A stretch of 32,376 nt of DNA from DATLYF01 sp035575095 (lineage in GTDB: Bacteria > Pseudomonadota > Gammaproteobacteria > Competibacterales > Competibacteraceae), in the NCBI GenBank assembly GCA_035575095.1, contig DATLYF010000183.1, positions 1-32,376 on the forward strand, written 5' to 3'. The notes beneath the pieces were generated by a model. The model ran no database searches and had not been told where the DNA came from. It saw nothing but the letters and a program-made list of their open reading frames with translations. Of the stretch, positions 22,162 through 29,332 are shown one piece after another (position 1 is the first letter of the stretch; each line of letters starts with the position of its first letter). A program made the position numbers and the translations under genes.

Positions 22162-22983
22162 ATGAAACAGCTCAATCCAGCGGCCGAGGCCAAGATCGTG
22201 TCCATTCCCGATGTGCAGGCGAGCGCCGACACCCGCCGCATCGCCATCAACAAGGTGGGCGTCAAGGACATCCGCCATCCGGTCCGGGTCCGCGACCGCA
22301 GCAGCGGCGAGCAGCATACCGTTGCCAGCTTCAACATGTATGTGAGTCTGCCCCATCACTTCAAGGGCACTCACATGTCCCGCTTCGTGGAGATCCTCAA
22401 CCACGGTGAGCGGGAGATCAGCGTAGCTTCGTTCCGCGACATGCTGGCCGAGATGACCCAGCGCCTGGAGGCGGAGAGCGGCCACATCGAGATGAACTTC
22501 CCCTACTTCGTGGAGAAGGCGGCACCGGTCTCCGGCGTGCGTAGCCTGATGGACTATCAGGTGAGCCTGATCGGCGAGATCCATCAGAGCAAAGTGAGCA
22601 TCTACACCAAGGTGCTGGTGCCGGTGACCAGCCTCTGCCCCTGCTCCAAACAGATCTCCCGCTACGGCGCTCACAACCAGCGCTCCCATGTCACCGTCGC
22701 GGTGCGCACCAAGGGCTTCGTCTGGATCGAGGAGCTGATCGAGCTGGTGGAGCAGGAAGCATCCTGCGAGCTGTACGGCCTACTGAAGCGTCCGGACGAG
22801 AAGTACGTCACCGAGAAGGCCTACGAGAATCCCAAGTTCGTCGAGGACATGGTGCGCGACATCGCCGCCCGCCTCAATGCCGACGAGCGCATTCTGGAGT
22901 ACACGGTGGAATCGGAGAACTTCGAGTCCATCCATAACCACTCGGCGTACGCGATGATCCAGCGCAACAAGGAAATTGCCTAA
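22162..22983 (+). CDS. folE2: GTP cyclohydrolase I, type IB (FolE2)
   Basis: Opens GTP to 7,8-dihydroneopterin triphosphate, the entry step to folate and also to queuosine precursors. It belongs to the FolE2 (type IB) family, unrelated in length and motif to standard FolE, and known to work with metals other than zinc. The 273 residues have the family start DVQASADTRRIAINKVGVKD (17-36) and the active-site segment SLCPCSKQISRYGAHNQRSH, in which C159 is the expected metal/catalytic cysteine, near the EMNFPYFVEKAAPVSG segment (110-125). The C-terminal region ends NHSAYAMIQRNKEIA. It lies 160 bases after dxs with its own likely promoter and a structured leader. I see no Zur box upstream, so zinc control is not suggested here. 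Confidence 0.95.
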   Translation: MKQLNPAAEAKIVSIPDVQASADTRRIAINKVGVKDIRHPVRVRDRSSGEQHTVASFNMYVSLPHHFKGTHMSRFVEILNHGEREISVASFRDMLAEMTQRLEAESGHIEMNFPYFVEKAAPVSGVRSLMDYQVSLIGEIHQSKVSIYTKVLVPVTSLCPCSKQISRYGAHNQRSHVTVAVRTKGFVWIEELIELVEQEASCELYGLLKRPDEKYVTEKAYENPKFVEDMVRDIAARLNADERILEYTVESENFESIHNHSAYAMIQRNKEIA

Positions 22984-22998
22984 TGCCATCCCTTCCCC

Positions 22999-23026
22999 CA
23001 CCCTCCCCCTTCCAAGAGGGGGGGTG
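22999..23026. terminator. C-rich/G-rich hairpin after folE2
   Basis: CACCCTCCC (22999-23007) pairs with GGGGGGGTG (23018-23026), one T-G wobble, around a ten-base loop. It lies in the 66-base gap between convergent folE2 and the membrane-protein gene and could stop or protect both transcripts. No T-run follows. Similar runs of C and G occur as repeated intergenic elements in many proteobacteria, which could be its origin. Confidence 0.45.
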
Positions 23027-23049
23027 ACGGTGGAGGTGCTCTGCAGGGC

Positions 23050-24012
23050 TTACTTGCCCAAGCGTGCCGCCTGCAGCAGATCGAGCAGATCGAACAACCG
23101 CGCCACGTAGGCGTCGCGGATGGCCAGTCCGCGCTGTTCTCCCTTCAGCTCCCCCTCCAGCGCATCCAGCAGCTTGTGTAGCTTGCGCCGGTGCAGGCCC
23201 AGCGCCTGCTGCAACGGGTCGGTGACCACACCGGCCAGAGCGCTCACCACTCCCAGCGCTACCAGCAGCCCACCGGTGGTGGCGGTGAGCAGTCCCAGCG
23301 AGGCGCTGGCCGGGAACGCGCTGTAATACAACCCGCCCAGACTGGAGCCGAGGGCGAAATTGGCCACTGCCAGTTGCTGGGCCACGGCGTTGGCCATGGC
23401 ACCACCCATGGCCAAGGTGCCAGGGGTGAGGGACTTGAAGGCGGCGACGCCGGCAGCCAGATTGAGCAGCACCGCCGATAGCTCGGCAGCGGCGGTGCGG
23501 CTGGCGGTGTAGGTGGCGAGATGCGCCGCCAGGCGCTCGCGAAAGGCTGGCTCCCGCGCCCGGTGATGCAGTTCCAACAGTTCGGGGCGCAACCAGTTCC
23601 CCACCTCCGGGCGGGCCAGCAGCGCCGCGAACAGAGCATCACTGGCATATTCCCGTTCTTCCTGGCGGCAGGGCAGCTCCAGCAGCTCGCAGTGGATCCG
23701 CCATTCCAGTTCCCGCTCCACATCGGTGCGCAAACCGGGCGGCAGCCGCTCGATGCGTTGCGCCAGTTCCCGCCAGCCCAGCCGCCCGAGCAGGGCGCCG
23801 GCACCCCGGGTCAGCAGATAGGGCCCGGCCCATAGCACGTTGGCCGGGGTGCGCAGCAGATCCTTGCCCAGGGCGCGACGGTTGAGTCGCCAGGCGCCGG
23901 CCGGGGAGAAGTGGCGGCGGCAGAAGTCGTCGATGCGGGCGCGGCGGGCCGCCAGGTAGTCGTCCACCGCCTGGCGGAACACCTGCTCCAGTTGCGCCGG
24001 CGTCGGCTCCAT
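23050..24012 (-). CDS. Conserved hypothetical membrane protein, DUF6635-like
   Basis: Function unknown. The 320-residue product has a soluble N-terminal half with a helix-forming start (LEQVFRQAVDDYLAARRARI) and the segment DDFCRRHFSPAGAWRLNRRA near 28-47, which reminds me of the DUF6635 family; that assignment is from memory and tentative. Acidic/basic helices fill about 90-170. Hydrophobic stretches follow at about 175-194, 200-222 and a long one at 225-262 (SLGLLTATTGGLLVALGVVS in its middle), consistent with two to four membrane spans. A charged tail of about 55 residues (HRRKLHKLLDALEGELKGEQ) ends in DLLDLLQAARLGK. Start at 24012, four bases after the nudL stop, so it is the last gene of the tatD-nudL transcript. 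Confidence 0.7.
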   Translation of the reverse strand: MEPTPAQLEQVFRQAVDDYLAARRARIDDFCRRHFSPAGAWRLNRRALGKDLLRTPANVLWAGPYLLTRGAGALLGRLGWRELAQRIERLPPGLRTDVERELEWRIHCELLELPCRQEEREYASDALFAALLARPEVGNWLRPELLELHHRAREPAFRERLAAHLATYTASRTAAAELSAVLLNLAAGVAAFKSLTPGTLAMGGAMANAVAQQLAVANFALGSSLGGLYYSAFPASASLGLLTATTGGLLVALGVVSALAGVVTDPLQQALGLHRRKLHKLLDALEGELKGEQRGLAIRDAYVARLFDLLDLLQAARLGK

Positions 24013-24016
24013 AGAC

Positions 24017-24622
24017 TCAGCGGAACAGCTCGGCGTCCAGCCGTGTGGACAGGTTCACCAGCATGGCGGCAGTGGCGCCCCAGATGAAGTAATGGCGGTA
24101 GGGGATGACGTAGTATTCGCGCCGCTGGCCGTTGACGATGCGGCTCTGGCGCTGGTGGTTGCACGGGTCCAGGGCGTGCGCCAGAGGCACTTCGAAGGCC
24201 TCGGCCACCTCGAAGCTGTCCAGGGTGAGCTGGAAGCTGGGATGCACCAACCCCACCACCGGGGTCACCAGGAAGCCGGTGACGGTCTGGTACAGGTCCA
24301 GGCTGCCCAGCACCTCCACCAGCGCGGGTTCCAGGCCGATCTCTTCGTGAGCCTCGCGCAGGGCGGTGGCCACTGGGCTGGCGTCGCCCTCTTCGCTGCG
24401 CCCGCCGGGAAAGCTGACCTGACCGGGATGATGGACAAGATGCTCGGTGCGCCGGGTGAGCAGCACGGTGTAGCCCTCCGGCCGCGCCACCAGCGGCACC
24501 AGCACCGCCGCCGGCATTAGCTCGCGCAGCGGCGCCGCCACCCCGGCCACCACATGGTCGCCGTTGAGCGCATCCGACACCCGGGCCAGGCGCCGGCGGA
24601 TGAGTTCAGGCAGCCGTTCCAT
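24017..24622 (-). CDS. nudL: Nudix hydrolase, CoA pyrophosphatase type (NudL-like)
   Basis: Predicted to split coenzyme A or its derivatives into 4'-phosphopantetheine and adenosine 3',5'-bisphosphate. The start at 24622 (MERLPELIRRRLARV) gives 201 aa, normal for the family. The Nudix box lies in 73-96 with GGR, then REAHEEIG (89-96) carrying the metal-binding glutamates E93 and E94. The preceding LLTRRTEHLVHHPGQVSFPG (54-73) is the extra signature of the CoA-specific subgroup, which separates it from mutT-like enzymes. Its first 17 bases overlap the end of tatD, so translation is likely coupled; its own ribosome site is weak. E. coli nudL lies elsewhere, so this pairing is lineage-specific. 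Confidence 0.88.
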   Translation of the reverse strand: MERLPELIRRRLARVSDALNGDHVVAGVAAPLRELMPAAVLVPLVARPEGYTVLLTRRTEHLVHHPGQVSFPGGRSEEGDASPVATALREAHEEIGLEPALVEVLGSLDLYQTVTGFLVTPVVGLVHPSFQLTLDSFEVAEAFEVPLAHALDPCNHQRQSRIVNGQRREYYVIPYRHYFIWGATAAMLVNLSTRLDAELFR

Positions 24623-25391
24623 GACCGAACAGGCGAAAATAGTTGGCGGTGGTGGTGGCGGCGAGCTGCTCGAACGGCTCCTCGCGCACTGCCGCCAGGC
24701 ACTCGGCCACGTGCTTGACCCAGGCCGGCTGGTTGGACTTGCCGCGGTACGGCACCGGGGCAAGATAGGGCGCGTCGGTCTCCACCAGCAGCCGCTCGGC
24801 CGGCATGCGCCGCGCCACCTCGCGCAAAGACTCGGCGTTGCGGAAGGTGACGATACCGGAGAACGAGACGTAGAAGCCGAGTTCCATGGCGCGTTCGGCC
24901 ATGTCCCAGTCCTCGGTGAAGCAATGCAGCACCCCGCCCACCCGCTCGGCACCCTCCTCCTTCAGGATCGCCAGGGTGTCCTCCTTGGCGTCGCGGGTAT
25001 GGACGATGAGCGGCTTGCCGGCCGCGATGGCGGCGGCGACGTGGATCCGGAAACTGCGCTGCTGTTCGGCCCGGCTGTCCTTGCCGTAGTAGTAGTCGAG
25101 ACCGGTCTCGCCGATGGCCACCACCCGGGGGTTGGCGGCGGCGCGGCGCACCAGCTCCTCTGCTGCCGCCTGCTCACGCAGAGTCTCGGAAGGATGCACC
25201 CCCACCGACACCGACACGTTGCGGTAAGGTCGGACCCGCTCCAGCATGGCCGACCAGTGCGCCAGATCGATGGCCACGCAGAGGAAATGGCCGACGCCGT
25301 TGGCGGCGGCAGCCGCCAGAGCCTGCCCCAGGTCCCCGTCGAAGGGAGTGAGATCGAGGCGGTCCAGATGACAATGGGAATCTACCAGCAT
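24606..25391 (-). CDS. TatD family metal-dependent deoxyribonuclease (YcfH-type)
   Basis: A TIM-barrel hydrolase of the TatD family; members degrade DNA from 3' ends or remove damaged D-aminoacyl groups, and the exact substrate of this copy is unknown. The start at 25391 gives MLVDSHCHLDRLDL and 261 aa (E. coli YcfH 265). Metal ligands are all visible: H6 and H8 (SHCHLD), E95 (GETGLDYYY), H131 (VHTRDA), H156 (HCFTED) and D206 (ETDAPYLAP). The closing TTTANYFRLFG is the family end. Upstream in-frame codons belong to the intergenic region. The holB-pilZ-tatD position is the one of E. coli ycfH (holB-ycfH), with pilZ inserted as in Pseudomonas. Confidence 0.93.
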   Translation of the reverse strand: MLVDSHCHLDRLDLTPFDGDLGQALAAAAANGVGHFLCVAIDLAHWSAMLERVRPYRNVSVSVGVHPSETLREQAAAEELVRRAAANPRVVAIGETGLDYYYGKDSRAEQQRSFRIHVAAAIAAGKPLIVHTRDAKEDTLAILKEEGAERVGGVLHCFTEDWDMAERAMELGFYVSFSGIVTFRNAESLREVARRMPAERLLVETDAPYLAPVPYRGKSNQPAWVKHVAECLAAVREEPFEQLAATTTANYFRLFGHGTAA

Positions 25392-25479
25392 GCTCGCGAT
25401 CGGGTTCTGTCCCGGTGACAAGGATGATGCTAAGCGCAAGACCGGCTGCCGCCCGCAGAGTTCCGGACCATGCCGGATA

Positions 25480-25824
25480 TCACATGGTACTGGTGGGTCG
25501 GTCCGAATTGAGGCCTCCGGCCAGATAGGTCTCGATCTTCTTCTGCACGGTGCTGCCCTCGGCGCCGCTGAACTGGATGCCCACCCCTTGGGGCCGACCG
25601 CCCAGGGTGCCGCGCGGGGTGATCCACACCACCTTGCCCGTGACCGGATAGCGCTCCGGCTCATCCATCAGCGACAGCAGCAGGAACACCTCGTCGCCCA
25701 GCTCGAAGGGCTTGTCGGTGGGGATGAAGATGCCGCCGTTCTTGAGAAACGGCATGTAGGAGGCGTACAGCGTGTTCTTGTCCTTGATGGCCAGGGACAT
25801 CACGCCCTGCTTGGGTGCGGCCAT
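25480..25824 (-). CDS. pilZ: Type IV pilus assembly protein PilZ
   Basis: Cytoplasmic protein required for type IV pilus assembly in Pseudomonas and Xanthomonas, where it works with the PilB ATPase and FimX. The 114 aa are very close to P. aeruginosa PilZ: MSLAIKDKNTLYASYMPFLK, KNGGIFIPTDKPFELGDEVF, LSLMDEPERYPVTGKVVWIT, and the ending KKIETYLAGGLNSDRPT. Like those proteins it lacks the RxxxR and D/NxSxxG residues that bind cyclic di-GMP, so it should not bind it directly. The start at 25824 has GAGG about nine bases upstream. It lies 36 bases after holB, as in Pseudomonas, and implies the organism has type IV pili encoded elsewhere. Confidence 0.95.
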   Translation of the reverse strand: MAAPKQGVMSLAIKDKNTLYASYMPFLKNGGIFIPTDKPFELGDEVFLLLSLMDEPERYPVTGKVVWITPRGTLGGRPQGVGIQFSGAEGSTVQKKIETYLAGGLNSDRPTSTM

Positions 25825-25860
25825 GCTCGTTACCTCGCCGTTCGGTCGCTCGCTGCCGGG

Positions 25861-26844
25861 TCACACACCCGCCCATTCGGCGAGGAAAGCCTCCAACGCC
25901 AGTTGCGGATTGAGCTGGGTGGTCCCCAGCAGATGCCGCAGGCGCTGAGCCTGTTCCAGCCGGCGCAGCAGCACCGCCCGCGGCCAGCGGGCAGCGATGC
26001 GGGCGAGCGGCTCGCGCAGATCGGGATGGTTCAGCCCGGGGGGATGATCCGTCATCTTAAGCCGGATCAGATCCATGTGCCAGCCGACCAGCCAGCCCAG
26101 ATTCTCCGCCACATCTCCCTCCAGCCAGGCTTGGGCGGCGCGCAACGGATCACCCTGGCCCTGGGCCAGTTGCTGGAAGGTCTGGAACAGCACACCGCGG
26201 CGCGCCAGCCATCGGTTCTCGGCATAGGCCAGGGCGCGCAGCGGCGCACCACCGGCCAGGGTCAGCAGCAGTGCGGCATCGGCGCCGTGCAGCGCCTGCC
26301 CGGCCAGCCACTCCCGCGCCTGCGCCGCTGGCGGCGGCTGGAACACCAGCTTCTGGCAGCGGCTGCGCACCGTGGCCGGCAGTTGTGCCGGACGCTCCGC
26401 CACCATCAGCAGCAGACTGGCCGGCGGCGGTTCCTCCAGAGTCTTGAGCAGGCTGTTGGCAGCGTTGAGGTTCATGCGCTCGGCCGGCCACAGCAGGGCG
26501 ATCTTGGTGGCGCCGAACTGGCTGGTGTAGCCGAGGAAAGCGGTCAGTTCCCGGATCTGGTCGATGCGGATGGGCTTGTCCGCCTCCTCTGGGCTGACCT
26601 GCAGCAGATCGGGATGGCTGCCGGCGCCGAACAGGTGACACGCCCGGCAGCGGCCGCAGGGCGCACTCTCCGGCCCCGGCTGCTGGCACAGCAGGCTGGC
26701 CGCCAGGCGTTCGGCGAAGGCGCGCTTGCCCAGTCCAGCCGGGCCGTGCAGCAGCAGGGCGTGATGCAGCCGGCCGGCAGCCCGGGCCTCCTGAAGCTGC
26801 CGCCACTGCCGCTCACACCAGGGATAAGGCGCGCCCATGCTCAC
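25861..26844 (-). CDS. holB: DNA polymerase III subunit delta prime
   Basis: Part of the clamp loader that places the beta sliding clamp on DNA. The 327 residues (E. coli 334) begin with MSMGAPYPWCERQWRQLQEA; the ATG at 26844 overlaps the tmk stop by ATGA, which supports it over M3. A modified P-loop HGPAGLGKRAFAE lies at 33-45, the zinc-type cysteines C53, C63, C66 and C69 (CGRCRAC) follow, then NAANSLLKTLEEPPPASLLL and the arginine-finger SRC motif (ATVRSRCQ), giving delta prime its role as stator. The C-terminal collar domain is less conserved. pilZ follows in the same transcript. Confidence 0.94.
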   Translation of the reverse strand: MSMGAPYPWCERQWRQLQEARAAGRLHHALLLHGPAGLGKRAFAERLAASLLCQQPGPESAPCGRCRACHLFGAGSHPDLLQVSPEEADKPIRIDQIRELTAFLGYTSQFGATKIALLWPAERMNLNAANSLLKTLEEPPPASLLLMVAERPAQLPATVRSRCQKLVFQPPPAAQAREWLAGQALHGADAALLLTLAGGAPLRALAYAENRWLARRGVLFQTFQQLAQGQGDPLRAAQAWLEGDVAENLGWLVGWHMDLIRLKMTDHPPGLNHPDLREPLARIAARWPRAVLLRRLEQAQRLRHLLGTTQLNPQLALEAFLAEWAGV

Positions 26845-27470
26845 TCCGCCACGGCCAACAGTTCATCCAGGGCCGCGGCGACGGTCTGCCGCACCGCCGG
26901 CAGCGGCAGGTCGGCGGCGATCACCCGGTAGCGGCGCGGCGCCGCCGCCGCCAGCTCCAGATAACGTCCGCGGATGCGCTGGAAAAACTCCACCGTCTCG
27001 CGCTCGAAGCGGTCGGCCGACCCGCGCCGGCCCGCCCGCGCCAGCCCCTGCTCCACCGGCAGGTCCAGTAACAGGGTGAGATCGGGGCGCAGCCCGTCCT
27101 GCACCCAGTCCTCCAGCAGCTCGATACGCCCGGCCGGCACGCCGCGCCCGCCGCCCTGATAGGCGTAGGTGGCGTCGGTGAAGCGATCGCACACCACCCA
27201 TACGCCCGCCGCCAGGGCCGGACGGATCACCCGCTCCAGGTGCTCGGCGCGGGCGGCGAACAGCAGCAGCAGTTCGGTGTCCACCGCCATCTCGTTGTGC
27301 AGCAGCAGGCCGCGGATGGCTTCGCCCAGTTCGGTGCCGCCCGGTTCGCGGCTGGTCAGCACGCGCTTGCCGGCAGCCGCCAGGTAGTCGCGGGCGAAGG
27401 CCATCAGGGTGCTCTTGCCGGCGCCCTCGATGCCCTCCAGCGTGATGAAGCGTCCTTTCGCCGTGCTCAT
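26841..27470 (-). CDS. tmk: Thymidylate kinase
   Basis: Phosphorylates dTMP to dTDP with ATP, essential for dTTP synthesis. Its 209 residues are typical (E. coli 213). The P-loop GIEGAGKST is at 13-21, the dTMP-binding REPGGTELGE at 41-50, the DRFTDATYAYQGGGRG motif at 95-110, and the arginine-containing LID segment near 146-157 (RAGRRGSADRFE). A position-after-P-loop pattern close to the E. coli type II enzyme is suggested. The start and stop both lie in four-base ATGA overlaps, with mltG upstream and holB downstream, so these genes are translationally coupled. Confidence 0.97.
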   Translation of the reverse strand: MSTAKGRFITLEGIEGAGKSTLMAFARDYLAAAGKRVLTSREPGGTELGEAIRGLLLHNEMAVDTELLLLFAARAEHLERVIRPALAAGVWVVCDRFTDATYAYQGGGRGVPAGRIELLEDWVQDGLRPDLTLLLDLPVEQGLARAGRRGSADRFERETVEFFQRIRGRYLELAAAAPRRYRVIAADLPLPAVRQTVAAALDELLAVAE

Positions 27471-28504
27471 GGGCCCGCCTCTCCGGCGCGGCGGTTGTGC
27501 AGATACTGGCGCACCGCCCGGTTGTGCTCCTCCAGGGTGCGCGAGAACACGTGGCCGCCGCTGCCGTCGCCACGGGCCACGAAGTACAGGGCATCACCCG
27601 GCGCCGGGTCGACCGCCGCCGCCAGCGCCGCCGCGCCGGGCAGGGCGATGGGGGTGGGCGGCAGGCCGGTACGGGTGTAGGTATTGTAGGGGGTGTCGGC
27701 CTCCAGGTCCTGGCGCCGCAGGTTGCCGTCGAAACCGTCACCCAGGCCGTAGATCACGCTGGGATCGGTCTGCAGCGGCATGTTCTTCTGCAGACGGCGG
27801 GCGAACACCCCAGCGATCTCGCGCCGCTCGCTGGGGAGTGCGGTTTCCTTCTCGACGATGGAGGCCAGGATCAGCACCTCGTCGGGGGATTGCAGCGGCA
27901 GGTCGGCGGCGCGCCGCGCCCAGACCTCGTCCAGTTTCTTCTGCATGGTAGCGAAGGCGCGTTGGAGGAAATCCAGGTCGCGGGTGCCGCGCGGGAAGCG
28001 GTAGGTGTCGGGGAAGAAGCGTCCCTCCGGATGCAGTCCGGGATGCCCCAGGCGCGCCATGACCTCTTCGTCACCCAGGTCCTGCAGGGTTTGCTCCAGT
28101 TGGGGGTGGGCGCGCAGCGCTGCGCGCAACTGGCGGAAGGTCCAGCCCTCGACCACGGTCAGGGAATACTGGATGACCTTGCCGGCGACGATGCGCGCCA
28201 GCAGCTCGCGCGGGGTCAGCTCCGGCTCCAGGGCGTATTCACCGGTCTTGAGTTTGGGAGCCAGCCCCTGCAGGCGGGCGTAGGCCTGTAGATACCAGCT
28301 CTGCCAGGGATGGGTCAGCACGCCGCGCGCCACCAGCTCCTCGGCGATCACGGCGATGGAGCTACCCGGCCTGACCTCCAGCACCTGCCCCTCCCCGCTC
28401 ACCGCTAGCGGCTGCGCCAGGAAGCGCTGGTAATCCCACCACAGCCCGCCGCCGATCCCGGCCAGCGCCACCAGCAGCCCAATCCCCGGCAGCCAGCGCT
28501 TCAT
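27467..28504 (-). CDS. mltG: Endolytic murein transglycosylase MltG
   Basis: Inner-membrane enzyme that cuts nascent peptidoglycan strands and is thought to set their length. The start at 28504 (MKRWLPGIGLL) overlaps the pabC stop by ATGA; an upstream part of the frame (to 28597) lies inside pabC and is not expected. The 345 residues (E. coli 340) have one membrane helix at about 5-22, a LysM-like region (VLEVRPGSSIAVIAEELV, 41-58) and the YceG catalytic domain. The catalytic glutamate falls at E218 in LASIVEKETA, the same number as in E. coli, with FPDTYRFPRGT (164-174) and the ending region VARGDGSGGHVFSRTLEEHN. Normal and probably active. Confidence 0.96.
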   Translation of the reverse strand: MKRWLPGIGLLVALAGIGGGLWWDYQRFLAQPLAVSGEGQVLEVRPGSSIAVIAEELVARGVLTHPWQSWYLQAYARLQGLAPKLKTGEYALEPELTPRELLARIVAGKVIQYSLTVVEGWTFRQLRAALRAHPQLEQTLQDLGDEEVMARLGHPGLHPEGRFFPDTYRFPRGTRDLDFLQRAFATMQKKLDEVWARRAADLPLQSPDEVLILASIVEKETALPSERREIAGVFARRLQKNMPLQTDPSVIYGLGDGFDGNLRRQDLEADTPYNTYTRTGLPPTPIALPGAAALAAAVDPAPGDALYFVARGDGSGGHVFSRTLEEHNRAVRQYLHNRRAGEAGP

Positions 28505-29331
28505 TGGCGTCGCGCCTCCGCCACCAAGGCCTGCAGCCGGCGCGTAAGCGAGCCCACTGGCCAGCTCCGGCCGCCAGCCAGGGCGCGCACCGGCCACAGG
28601 CCGATCAGACTGTTGCTGAGGAAGACCTCGTCGGCCGCCGCCAGATCGCCCGGAGTCAGCACCGCTTCACGGCAGGCGATCCGGTGCTTGCGACACAGCT
28701 CGAGGATCAGCCCGCGCATCACCCCGGCGATACCGGACTGGTCCAGGGTCGGGGTGAGCAGTTCGCCGTCCCGCGCCAGGAACAGGTTGCTCATCGTGCC
28801 CTCGATCAGCCGCCCCAGCGGATCGCACATCAGACCCTCGGCGATGTCCGGATCGCCCCACTCGGCGCGCGCCAGCACCTGGTCGAGGCGGTTGAGATGC
28901 TTGAGCCCAGCCAGGGCTGGGTTGAGCGACAGCGGCTGGCGGCAGAGGCGTACGGTCACGCCCTCATCCCAGTAGCCCTCGGGATAGTCGGGCCAGGGAT
29001 AGAGGCCGAGGATGCGCGTGGGCTTGGCCGGCAGCGGGGGCCGGTAGCCGCGCCCGCCGCTGCCGCGGGTGAGGATGAGCTTGAGCACGCCGCGCCGGCA
29101 CTCGGCGCACAGGGCTGCGGCTTCGGCGTGCCACAGGGTGGCGTCGGGCTGGGGCAGGCCCAGGCGCTCACAGCCGAGAAGCAACCGCGCCCAGTGCCGC
29201 TCCCACAGCTCGGGCCGGCCGTCGCGCACCGTCAGGGTCTCGAACAGACCATCGCCGTAGTGCAGGCCGCGGTCGGCCAGTGGCAGGCTGTCCGCCGGTT
29301 TGCCGTCGCACCACAGCACGGGTGCGCTCAT
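28501..29331 (-). CDS. pabC: Aminodeoxychorismate lyase
   Basis: Pyridoxal-phosphate enzyme of fold type IV that releases pyruvate from 4-amino-4-deoxychorismate to give p-aminobenzoate for folate. The 276 residues (E. coli 269) show the family start DRGLHYGDGLFETLTV (20-35), the PLP lysine K144 in LAGLKHLNRLDQVLAR, and the phosphate-binding region EGTMSNLFLARDGELLTP. In the C-terminal half the motif LSNSLIGLWPVRAL marks a lyase, rather than a branched-chain or D-amino-acid transaminase. The start at 29331 is one base after the pabB stop and the gene's stop overlaps mltG. Confidence 0.94.
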   Translation of the reverse strand: MSAPVLWCDGKPADSLPLADRGLHYGDGLFETLTVRDGRPELWERHWARLLLGCERLGLPQPDATLWHAEAAALCAECRRGVLKLILTRGSGGRGYRPPLPAKPTRILGLYPWPDYPEGYWDEGVTVRLCRQPLSLNPALAGLKHLNRLDQVLARAEWGDPDIAEGLMCDPLGRLIEGTMSNLFLARDGELLTPTLDQSGIAGVMRGLILELCRKHRIACREAVLTPGDLAAADEVFLSNSLIGLWPVRALAGGRSWPVGSLTRRLQALVAEARRQ

Positions 29332-29332
29332 C

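Noticed and set aside
25390..26931. 513-codon open frame opposite pilZ and holB
   Set aside because: Runs across two well-identified genes and the gaps between them; composition is that of a GC shadow.
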